Below are positions 22,530 through 28,698 of a DNA stretch of 28,698 nt, piece by piece; within the stretch, counting starts at the first letter, position 1, and the number at the start of each line of letters is the position of its first letter. The notes under the pieces are model-generated. The model was not told where the DNA came from and ran no database searches. It was given only the letters and a program-made list of their open reading frames with translations. This DNA comes from Actinobacteria bacterium UBA3028. GTDB lineage: Bacteria; Actinomycetota; Actinomycetes; Nanopelagicales; Nanopelagicaceae. The translations under genes were made by a program, and so were the position numbers. The stretch is taken from the NCBI GenBank assembly GCA_002367715.1, contig DFDL01000039.1, forward strand, positions 41,459-70,156, read 5' to 3'.

Positions 22530-23759
22530 ATGGGTCAATTGAAAGTAAAGCGCCGATTTCCTGGTATTAAAGAGCTCTCTGGATTGCTGCGTTTTCGCAA
22601 ACCAATATTCAATGGCCGAAAGCGCCGACTCTCGCGAGCACTTACTATCTATGACCTACGAGATATTGCTAAACGCCGAACTCCGCAAGCGCCATTTGAT
22701 TACACCGATGGCGGAGCAGATACCGAATCAAGTTTGATTCGTGCGCGTAGAACATTTGAAGAAATTGAGTTCCAACCTCGGATTTTGCGGGATGTCTCGA
22801 GTGTTGATACTTCAGTAAAGATGCTTGGCAAGATTTCTGCAATGCCGATTGGAATCGCCCCAACTGGTTTCACGCGGATGATGCAGACCGAGGGTGAGTA
22901 TGCGGGTGCAACGGCTGCGCGAGATGCCGGAATTCCATACACGCTCTCAACCATGGGGACGCGTTCAATTGAGGATGTCGCACAAATTGCGCCAGATGGC
23001 CGTAACTGGTTTCAGCTTTACATGTGGAAAGACCGAGATCGTTCAATGGCGCTAGTAGAGCGCGCAAAGGCTGCAGGATTTGATACCTTGGTTCTGACTG
23101 TGGATGTACCAGTAGCAGGTGCCAGGCTCCGTGATGTTAGAAATGGAATGACAATTCCACCATCGTTAACTACCAAGACAATTTTAAATGCGCTGCCTCG
23201 TCCAGCTTGGTGGCTAAACTTTCTGACCACAGATTCATTGAAATTTGCCTCTCTAGATAGTTGGAGCGGAACTGTTGCCGAACTTTTAGATTCTATGTTT
23301 GATCCAACAGTTACCTTCGATGACCTCAAATGGATTCGAAAGCAATGGGATGGCAATCTCTTAGTAAAAGGTATCCAGAACGTTGAAGATGCAGTGCTCT
23401 CGCAGAAAGCTGGCGCCGATGCAATCTCACTCTCTAATCACGGTGGCCGCCAACTAGATCGCGCACCTGTTCCATATTTAATGATTCCTGAAGTTCGAAA
23501 AGCTGTTGGCAAGAAGTTTGAAATCCACATGGACACCGGAATTATGCATGGAGCAGATGTAGTGGCAGCGATTGCAGCGGGCGCAAACTTCACCTGGATT
23601 GGTCGCGCTTATCTCTATGGCCTTATGGCTGGTGGCAAAGAGGGCGTGGATCGAAGCTTAGAAATTTTAAATACCCAGATGGTTCGCACCATGAAGTTAT
23701 TGGGCGCTCGCTCGCTCGAAGAGTTAAAGCCATCCCATGTAAAACTAATAACTAAGTAA
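22530..23759 (+). CDS. lldD: FMN-dependent alpha-hydroxy-acid dehydrogenase, L-lactate dehydrogenase type
   Basis: A 409-residue (beta/alpha)8 flavoenzyme oxidising an L-2-hydroxy acid, most likely L-lactate to pyruvate. Catalytic and FMN residues are visible: Y58 (FDYTDGGAD), the APTGF loop (110-114), D192 in TVDVPV, K280 (LLVKGI), H304 and R307 in SNHGGRQLD, and the phosphate site [15 protein letters not shown] with GAxxxxIGR. An N-terminal basic stretch of about 35 residues precedes the barrel, as in actinobacterial LldD2-type enzymes. Substrate choice within the family (lactate, glycolate, mandelate) cannot be proved from motifs. It heads a three-gene run with two zinc dehydrogenases. Confidence 0.85.
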   Translation: MGQLKVKRRFPGIKELSGLLRFRKPIFNGRKRRLSRALTIYDLRDIAKRRTPQAPFDYTDGGADTESSLIRARRTFEEIEFQPRILRDVSSVDTSVKMLGKISAMPIGIAPTGFTRMMQTEGEYAGATAARDAGIPYTLSTMGTRSIEDVAQIAPDGRNWFQLYMWKDRDRSMALVERAKAAGFDTLVLTVDVPVAGARLRDVRNGMTIPPSLTTKTILNALPRPAWWLNFLTTDSLKFASLDSWSGTVAELLDSMFDPTVTFDDLKWIRKQWDGNLLVKGIQNVEDAVLSQKAGADAISLSNHGGRQLDRAPVPYLMIPEVRKAVGKKFEIHMDTGIMHGADVVAAIAAGANFTWIGRAYLYGLMAGGKEGVDRSLEILNTQMVRTMKLLGARSLEELKPSHVKLITK

Positions 23760-23770
23760 GGCAAAATACG

Positions 23771-24775
23771 ATGAGAGCCGCAGTTATTACGGGAGTAGGT
23801 AGTGTTTCAATTGAGAACGTTCCTGATCCAACTCCGGGAGATCGCGATGTAATCGTGAAGGTGGCGAGTGTTGGAATTTGCGGGACAGATTTACATATTC
23901 TCGAAGGCGAATTTGCCCCAACACTGCCGATAATTCCAGGCCACGAAATGGCCGGGAAGGTTGTGGCGGTCGGAAGCGCAGTAACTGAAATTAAAATTGG
24001 TGATCTAGTAGCCGTTGATCCCTCGCTACATTGTGGTGAATGTTTCTTCTGCAGGCGGGCGCGCGGAAATCTCTGTGAAAATTGGAACGCTCTTGGCGTC
24101 TCATACCCAGGAGCAGCTGCAGAATTCTTAAAGGCGCCAGTTAAGAACTGTCACATCTTGCCAAGTGGTGTCGACCTCTTTGAGGCAGCTCTAATCGAGC
24201 CACTCTCATGTGCAATTCGTGGATATGACGTGCTTCCCAGAATTCCTGGTTCACATTATTTAATTTATGGCTCTGGAACTATGGGGCTAATGATGGCCGA
24301 GCTTGCAAAGCGAAATGGCGCAGCAAGCGTCTCAATCGTAGATATCAACGAGGCTAAATTAGAGACTGCTCGAACTCTCGGTATTGATTTTGCAACTACA
24401 GATGCTAAAACTCTAAATCAATCAAGAGGCTGGGATGTGGTAATCGATTGCACAGGTGTTGCGAAGGCAATTCAAGAGGCCCTTACGAAAGTGATGCCTG
24501 GCGGAACTTTTCTGCAATTTGGCGTAGCAAATGAGAGCGCTAAGGTAGAAATTGAGCCATTTTGGATTTACAACAAAGAGATTACGATTGCCGGTTCAAT
24601 GGCAGTACTACATAGCTTTGATCGAGCTGTGGACTTATTTAGCGCCGGAGTACTAAATCCCAAAGTTATGATCAGCGATCGCTTTGCACTAGAAGATTAT
24701 GAGTTAGCACTAAATACTTTTAAAGCCGGCAAAGGGCGAAAAATTATTATTACTCCAAATGGAAGCTCTATTTAA
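23771..24775 (+). CDS. Zinc-dependent medium-chain alcohol/polyol dehydrogenase (first of a tandem pair)
   Basis: A 334-residue MDR-family NAD(P)-dependent dehydrogenase of the sorbitol/threonine dehydrogenase group. The catalytic zinc site is C37 (GICGTD), H58 and E59 (GHE) with the Glu of IEPLSCAIRG; the structural zinc cysteines are C88, C91, C94 and C102. The Rossmann loop is YGSGTMGL, and the acidic VDIN end suggests NAD rather than NADP. It begins 11 bases after the lldD-type stop and is directly followed by a paralogue, so all three are probably co-transcribed. The substrate is likely a sugar alcohol or sugar acid; which one is not determinable. Confidence 0.82.
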   Translation: MRAAVITGVGSVSIENVPDPTPGDRDVIVKVASVGICGTDLHILEGEFAPTLPIIPGHEMAGKVVAVGSAVTEIKIGDLVAVDPSLHCGECFFCRRARGNLCENWNALGVSYPGAAAEFLKAPVKNCHILPSGVDLFEAALIEPLSCAIRGYDVLPRIPGSHYLIYGSGTMGLMMAELAKRNGAASVSIVDINEAKLETARTLGIDFATTDAKTLNQSRGWDVVIDCTGVAKAIQEALTKVMPGGTFLQFGVANESAKVEIEPFWIYNKEITIAGSMAVLHSFDRAVDLFSAGVLNPKVMISDRFALEDYELALNTFKAGKGRKIIITPNGSSI

Positions 24776-25768
24776 GTGCGGGCAGTCTCACTCCTTGAAG
24801 TAAACAGACTTGTTGTTGGAGAAGTTGAAAGACCAGTTCCTGCAGCTGGGCAATGTTTAATTAAAGTTTTAGTCTGTGGAATTTGTGGAACTGATCGCCA
24901 TATCTATAAGGGCGAGTATCCATCTGGTAAACCAGTAATTTTGGGCCACGAATTCGGTGGCATAATCGAAGAAGTCGCAGCTGGCTCTAAATTCAAAGTT
25001 GGCCAAGTAGTTAGTATCGATCCAAATATCGTCTGTGGAAAATGTTCGGACTGTCTAGCTGGGCGAACTGCATTCTGCCCTGAGCTAACCGCGCTTGGTG
25101 TAAATATAAATGGTGGCCTAGCTGAGTATGTTTTAACACCTGACTCACAAATCTATCCAGTCATCGATGGGTTAAATCCACTTCACCTAGCCTTTATCGA
25201 GCCACTTGCATGTTCAATTCGAGGTTTAGATTTAGCAGAGCTAAAAGGTGGCGAACGAGTTGCGGTACTAGGTGGCGGAGTAATCGGACTTCTAGTTGTT
25301 CAACTTGCAAAGCTCGCCGGTGCTTCAGAAATTGTCTTAGTAACTCGTCAGAAATTTCGTCGTGAAGTTGCCTTGAAAATTGGCGCAACAAGAGTTATCG
25401 ATCCAAAAGTTGAGAACGTTGAGCAAGTTCTAAGCGGGATAGATGTGACCTTTGAATGTGCTGGAGCGCCTGAGACCATTGCGCAATCACAGGAGATAAC
25501 TAGGCGCGGGGGTTCGATTATTATTCTGGGACTTACTGCGGCAGCTACAAAACTTGAGATAAATCCATTTAACATCGTAGTAAACGAACTTCGAATCCAA
25601 GGTTCATTTCTAAATCCATTGACTCAAGCAAGGGCGGCTGAGTTAGTTGGAAGTGGCAAATTAAATCTCGATATCTTGATCTCTAAAGTAATAGATTTAG
25701 ATGGGGTTGCGGCAGTATTGGATGCACCACCAGCAGAGGGCGATATCAAGTATTTAGTCTGTCCATAA
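24776..25768 (+). CDS. Zinc-dependent medium-chain alcohol/polyol dehydrogenase (second of a tandem pair)
   Basis: A 330-residue paralogue of the preceding gene with the same zinc layout: C37, H58, E59 and structural C87, C90, C93 and C101. The Rossmann loop is LGGGVIGL. The strand-2 end reads LVTRQKFRR, with Arg/Lys instead of the acidic residue of the neighbour, which suggests NADP preference. The GTG start follows the TAA of the first dehydrogenase with no gap. The pair may catalyse successive steps or the same step with different cofactors; this is inference. A TAA at 25766-25768 ends the run, and the next gene has its own -10 box. Confidence 0.82.
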   Translation: MRAVSLLEVNRLVVGEVERPVPAAGQCLIKVLVCGICGTDRHIYKGEYPSGKPVILGHEFGGIIEEVAAGSKFKVGQVVSIDPNIVCGKCSDCLAGRTAFCPELTALGVNINGGLAEYVLTPDSQIYPVIDGLNPLHLAFIEPLACSIRGLDLAELKGGERVAVLGGGVIGLLVVQLAKLAGASEIVLVTRQKFRREVALKIGATRVIDPKVENVEQVLSGIDVTFECAGAPETIAQSQEITRRGGSIIILGLTAAATKLEINPFNIVVNELRIQGSFLNPLTQARAAELVGSGKLNLDILISKVIDLDGVAAVLDAPPAEGDIKYLVCP

Positions 25769-25782
25769 TTTAATTCGTGAGC

Positions 25783-25788
25783 TAGTAT
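25783..25788 (+). promoter_or_regulatory. -10 box for leaderless Gfo/Idh transcript
   Basis: TAGTAT lies exactly six bases before the ATG at 25795, in a 26-base gap after the second dehydrogenase. Confidence 0.55.
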
Positions 25789-25794
25789 CTGCGC

Positions 25795-26769
25795 ATGGAT
25801 AAAATAGAGAAGTTGCGTTGGGGATTTATCGGAGCTGGTGGGATTGCTAAAAAAGCGCTCTATCCGGCAATTTCTAAATCAAATGTTGGCGAAATTTATG
25901 CGGTAGCTTCGCGCGACCGAGTAAAGGCAGAGACAATCTCACCTAACGGAGTTATTTATACAAGTTATGACGAGCTACTTGCCGATCCAAAGGTTGAAGC
26001 GGTTTATATCTCGCTCCCGAATTCATTGCACCTACCCCTTGCCATTAAAGCGATGCGTGCTGGTAAGCACGTACTTTGCGAGAAGCCACTTGGCATGAAT
26101 GCAGCCGAAGTTGAAGAGGCAATTGCAGTATCTAAAGAGACCGATCGTATTTTTGTTGAAGCAAGTTGGAATCGCTGGCACCCACGCAGCAAGCGCATCA
26201 GAGAGATTGTTGAATCTGGCGAGCTCGGAACAATTACTCGAATCAGATCATGCTTTACATATGATGGACTCGATGAAGAGAACATTCGTCTTGATCCAAA
26301 ACTTGGTGGCGGAATCCTCTATGACCTTGGTCCATATTCAACAGTTGCACCACTCTGGATTCTAGGTTTCCCAGAGATTTCAGATATTGATGTTCGCGTT
26401 ATCTGGCACAAAGGTGGCACAGATGAGACCACGCGTGTTAACTACAAGATCGGTGGCGCAGTTGCCGAAACAGTTACCTCAGATAATATTTCGGTTGTAA
26501 ATTGGTTAATAGTTGAGGGCACAAAGGGTGAGCTTCGCACTGGTGGAAGTGATTCCTTCATCTCTCACAACTCACCAAGTACCCTAGAAGTCACCGTTAA
26601 TGGCAGTGCGCGCGTAGAGCGTTTTGAAGCCTTTGATCCATATCAATTGATGTCTGATGCCTTTGCCCGCGTAGTCCGTGGCGGAGATGACTGGCTGATG
26701 CCAATCTCTGAATCACTTACATTCGCTAAGTTCTTCGATGCGATCTTTGCAAAGATGGGCCGTCCTTAA
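25795..26769 (+). CDS. Gfo/Idh/MocA-family NAD(P)-dependent sugar oxidoreductase
   Basis: A 324-residue oxidoreductase. The N-terminal Rossmann domain shows GFIGAGGIAKK (10-20), VASRDR, SLPNSLH, and the family EKP motif (96-98, VLCEKPLG). The C-terminal beta-sheet domain carries GGGILYDLGPYS, the strand with the usual catalytic Asp and neighbouring residues. The closest named types are trans-1,2-dihydrobenzene-1,2-diol/D-xylose dehydrogenase-like proteins (FVEASWNRWHPR). The substrate is probably a sugar or inositol derivative, in line with the IolB-type gene next to it. It converges on that gene with a six-base gap. Confidence 0.85.
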   Translation: MDKIEKLRWGFIGAGGIAKKALYPAISKSNVGEIYAVASRDRVKAETISPNGVIYTSYDELLADPKVEAVYISLPNSLHLPLAIKAMRAGKHVLCEKPLGMNAAEVEEAIAVSKETDRIFVEASWNRWHPRSKRIREIVESGELGTITRIRSCFTYDGLDEENIRLDPKLGGGILYDLGPYSTVAPLWILGFPEISDIDVRVIWHKGGTDETTRVNYKIGGAVAETVTSDNISVVNWLIVEGTKGELRTGGSDSFISHNSPSTLEVTVNGSARVERFEAFDPYQLMSDAFARVVRGGDDWLMPISESLTFAKFFDAIFAKMGRP

Positions 26770-26788
26770 TTTTTATTAATTATTAAGG
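26764..26788. terminator. Weak AT-rich bidirectional hairpin between convergent genes
   Basis: CCTTAAT (26764-26770) and ATTAAGG (26782-26788) can pair around an 11-base loop. The hairpin spans both stop codons of the Gfo/Idh and IolB-type genes. The stem is short and AT-rich, so it is a weak candidate. Confidence 0.3.
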
Positions 26789-27675
26789 TAGGGAAGCCTG
26801 GGGTCGATATCTTTATCGCTCCAGGTATCTCGAATCCAACCTTGGCTAGGGTCATCAGTAATATTCCAAGAGCGATCAGGATCTGGGCCGGCCATTACAT
26901 TCATAAAATAGAGGTCATATCCAGCTTGCGCCATTACTGGGCCATGCCAACCATGTGGCACCAAAATAACTTCGCCACTTTTAACCTCAGTTGTTAATTC
27001 AAATTCTCGATCATCTGAAGATCGGCCATGAAAGAAACCAACTGGATCGGCCTTGTTTTGCGGCGGCAACCCTTTACCAACTGCAGCTTCAAAGTAATAA
27101 ATCTCTTCAAGATTAGATTCGACCCCAGGAATATAGGTATCGTGTTTGTGAGCTGGCGACCCAGACCAGTTACCGGCAGGAACAATAATTTCAACAACAA
27201 TTAATCGATCTGCCGCTAGTTCGGCTGGATCTCCAAAGTTATGAACTTGCCTCGAGGATGGGCCTGATCCACGACTAAAGAGTGGAACACTTGCAGCTGG
27301 AATAAATTTATCTGAAAATGAATTCTTTGCCGGCGCCTGGGCAATAATAAATCGACCACTACCAGAAATTTTAATCTGGGTATCAATCGAAAGATATAGA
27401 ACATCACTTGGACCATGAAAGACGCTCTTGCGACCTGCCAAAAATTGAGATTTATCTGCGCCAGCTACCTTGTAATCAACTGTTATTCCCGTACCTTCAA
27501 GTGGCCAGATCAATCGCTCTACTTTGTCACTTGGAATTTCAAAGATCTTTCCGGGCGATAGAGTTCCAACGCGAGTACCAGTGTGCTTCCAACCCGGTAA
27601 CTGGTCATCAACAATTACATCCCAGCCAGCTTGGGCTAGCTCGCCCTTTTTGAAGTAGTAGCGCGGATTGCTCAT
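26776..27675 (-). CDS. iolB: 5-deoxy-glucuronate isomerase family protein (IolB-like)
   Basis: A 299-residue bicupin of the IolB family, which converts 5-deoxy-D-glucuronate to 5-dehydro-2-deoxy-D-gluconate in myo-inositol catabolism. The metal-site signature is present in the C-terminal cupin: PAGNWSGSPAHKHD (H176, H178), the acidic NLEEIYYFE, and GEVILVPHGWHGP (H244), followed by GYDLYFMNVMAGP and a final DPSQGWIRDTW. The length is slightly above the usual 270. No other iol gene is identifiable inside the window except a possible IolG-like Gfo/Idh gene, so an alternative isomerase role is possible. It is transcribed towards the Gfo/Idh gene. Confidence 0.85.
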   Translation of the reverse strand: MSNPRYYFKKGELAQAGWDVIVDDQLPGWKHTGTRVGTLSPGKIFEIPSDKVERLIWPLEGTGITVDYKVAGADKSQFLAGRKSVFHGPSDVLYLSIDTQIKISGSGRFIIAQAPAKNSFSDKFIPAASVPLFSRGSGPSSRQVHNFGDPAELAADRLIVVEIIVPAGNWSGSPAHKHDTYIPGVESNLEEIYYFEAAVGKGLPPQNKADPVGFFHGRSSDDREFELTTEVKSGEVILVPHGWHGPVMAQAGYDLYFMNVMAGPDPDRSWNITDDPSQGWIRDTWSDKDIDPRLPYLNN

Positions 27676-27743
27676 TGACCTGATCTCTCTATCTATCGAA
27701 TTGAATCAAGCTATTGAATCGAACCAAGATTACAGCTATTGTT

Positions 27744-27757
27744 TTGGAGCGGTCCAA
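27744..27757. promoter_or_regulatory. Palindrome TTGGAGCGGTCCAA in a divergent promoter region
   Basis: Twelve of fourteen positions are self-complementary around the centre. It lies 68 bases upstream of the iolB-like start and 72 bases upstream of the SDR gene, where an operator for a sugar-responsive repressor would be expected. Two copies of TTGAATC lie nearby (27701-27707 and 27714-27720). Confidence 0.35.
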
Positions 27758-27829
27758 CCCTAGCAGGCGAGCGTAAGCAAATATAGCCCTTCGATTGCAG
27801 AAAGTTTAAAGAGAGGTAGTGGCAGCTAA

Positions 27830-28698
27830 ATGGCCAAGGTGGCAGTTACCGGCTCCAATGGATTTGTTGGTGGAAATATCGCCAACATGCTCCTTGCCGC
27901 AGGTCACGAGGTTATCGGGTTAGTTCGCAGCCAACCAGTTTCAGCACTCCCTTGGCGACCAGTTGTAGTTGATCTTTCAAATACCCAATCATTAATCGAG
28001 GCGACCGGAGAATGTGCGGCGATTGTGCACTGCGGTATCGCCAATGATTTTAATAAGTTACAAGAAAATCGCGCATATGCATATGACTCATTTGTTGGAT
28101 TAACGCAACGCGTCACCCATGCCGCAAATACGAATAGCGCCCAAATTATTTATATCTCAACTGGTTGGGTTATGGATGGAACCGGCCACCTTGAGCTAGA
28201 AAGTGCCACCGGGAATCCAGTTAACTTTTATGGCGTACTCAAAACTTTAGGCGAACAGGTTATCCGCGATTTGGCGCCAGATAATGGTGTTATCGCCCGC
28301 GTAGATGGCGTAATGGGAATACATCAAACCCAAGTTGTTGGCCCTAGAACTCAAGATGTTGGTTTTGGATATTTTGCATCTGCGCTAGTTGCAGAGCTGA
28401 AGGCTAGGCGAACATTTACCGTATTTGGTGGCGAGCTAGTAAATAAAGTTACTGCGCCATCTCTAGCCTCTGAAATTGGAGCCCAAGTTGAGCGAATTAT
28501 CTCAAAGAAGGCTAAAGGAACTTTCCATTTAGTTGGAGATGATGCAATCAATCGCATGGATTATGCAAGGTTGATCTGTGAGGTATTTGAATTAGATCAA
28601 TCACTATTGCGTGAAGCCGATCCACCTCTTGCAGATCAATTTCCAGGAAAGGTGCCAGTAGATACCTCGCTCTCAAACCTTGCAACAAAGAGCGCACT
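27830..28698 (+). CDS. NAD-dependent epimerase / dTDP-4-dehydrorhamnose-reductase-like SDR (partial, runs off the window)
   Basis: An extended short-chain dehydrogenase of which 289 codons are visible; the frame is still open at the window end. The NAD loop is TGSNGFVGGNIA near the N-terminus, the active-site region has STGW (Ser/Thr) and the YxxxK pair in FYGVLKTLGEQ, and a later RVDGVMG and VFGGELVNKVTAPSLASEIG resemble the substrate segment of RmlD-type reductases. An in-frame TAA stands directly before the ATG at 27830, so the start is fixed there or further in; GAGAGG lies 13 bases upstream. It is divergent from the iolB-like gene. The substrate is probably a sugar nucleotide or free sugar lactone precursor; not determinable. 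Confidence 0.75.
   Translation, partial: MAKVAVTGSNGFVGGNIANMLLAAGHEVIGLVRSQPVSALPWRPVVVDLSNTQSLIEATGECAAIVHCGIANDFNKLQENRAYAYDSFVGLTQRVTHAANTNSAQIIYISTGWVMDGTGHLELESATGNPVNFYGVLKTLGEQVIRDLAPDNGVIARVDGVMGIHQTQVVGPRTQDVGFGYFASALVAELKARRTFTVFGGELVNKVTAPSLASEIGAQVERIISKKAKGTFHLVGDDAINRMDYARLICEVFELDQSLLREADPPLADQFPGKVPVDTSLSNLATKSA

Overview
The window looks like a chromosomal segment of a streamlined, low-GC actinobacterium, most likely a freshwater planktonic lineage of the Nanopelagicales (acI) type. The evidence is actinobacteria-specific content (MshB of mycothiol synthesis, DUF3117, DUF3107, actinobacterial DapD and DapC, MoeZ with a rhodanese domain) in gene orders that I recall from Mycobacterium and Streptomyces, combined with AT-rich DNA, very short intergenic gaps, overlapping start/stop codons and convergent genes that share stop codons. 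The assignment to acI is inference; no rRNA is present. No tRNA, rRNA, CRISPR array, insertion sequence or prophage is visible, and no stretch of 300 bases lacks a gene.

Left third (1-8.2 kb), conserved housekeeping: the tail of an unknown gene with a repetitive acidic/proline C-terminus; dapD (minus) divergent from a LOG-family gene; an orphan sigma-region-4-like mini-protein; DUF3117; pepA coupled to an O-methyltransferase gene; htrA, tatB and mrp. In M. tuberculosis sigE and rseA lie between the methyltransferase and htrA; here they are absent. Then comes a PRC-barrel/MgtE-N/CBS protein without membrane segments, translationally coupled to an NRAMP-family transporter whose metal-site residues are changed. 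This pair is a plausible Mg2+ sensor/transporter module.

Middle (9.5-20 kb): an EamA exporter, a PHP phosphoesterase with a MarC protein, DUF3107, a TetR regulator with a strong palindrome in front of it, MoeZ, MshB with its membrane-protein neighbour, cysS with a small SH3-like protein, ferredoxin followed by DapC and an unusual SAM methyltransferase, and a CBS-pair protein. DapC's conserved N-terminus is encoded upstream of any ATG, GTG or TTG codon.

Right third (20.2-28.7 kb), carbon catabolism: a UxaA/GarD-family dehydratase split into three minus-strand genes (SAF subunit, a shortened paralogue, a large subunit), divergent from an FMN-dependent L-lactate-type dehydrogenase and two tandem zinc alcohol dehydrogenases, then a Gfo/Idh oxidoreductase, an IolB-type isomerase and a truncated SDR epimerase/reductase at the window edge. 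Together they suggest oxidation and dehydration of a sugar acid or polyol, possibly with lactate as an intermediate; the substrate cannot be read from the sequence. No transporter or regulator for this cluster lies inside the window.

Across the window, ten start codons have a TANNNT hexamer exactly six bases upstream, which indicates widespread leaderless transcription and was used to choose starts.
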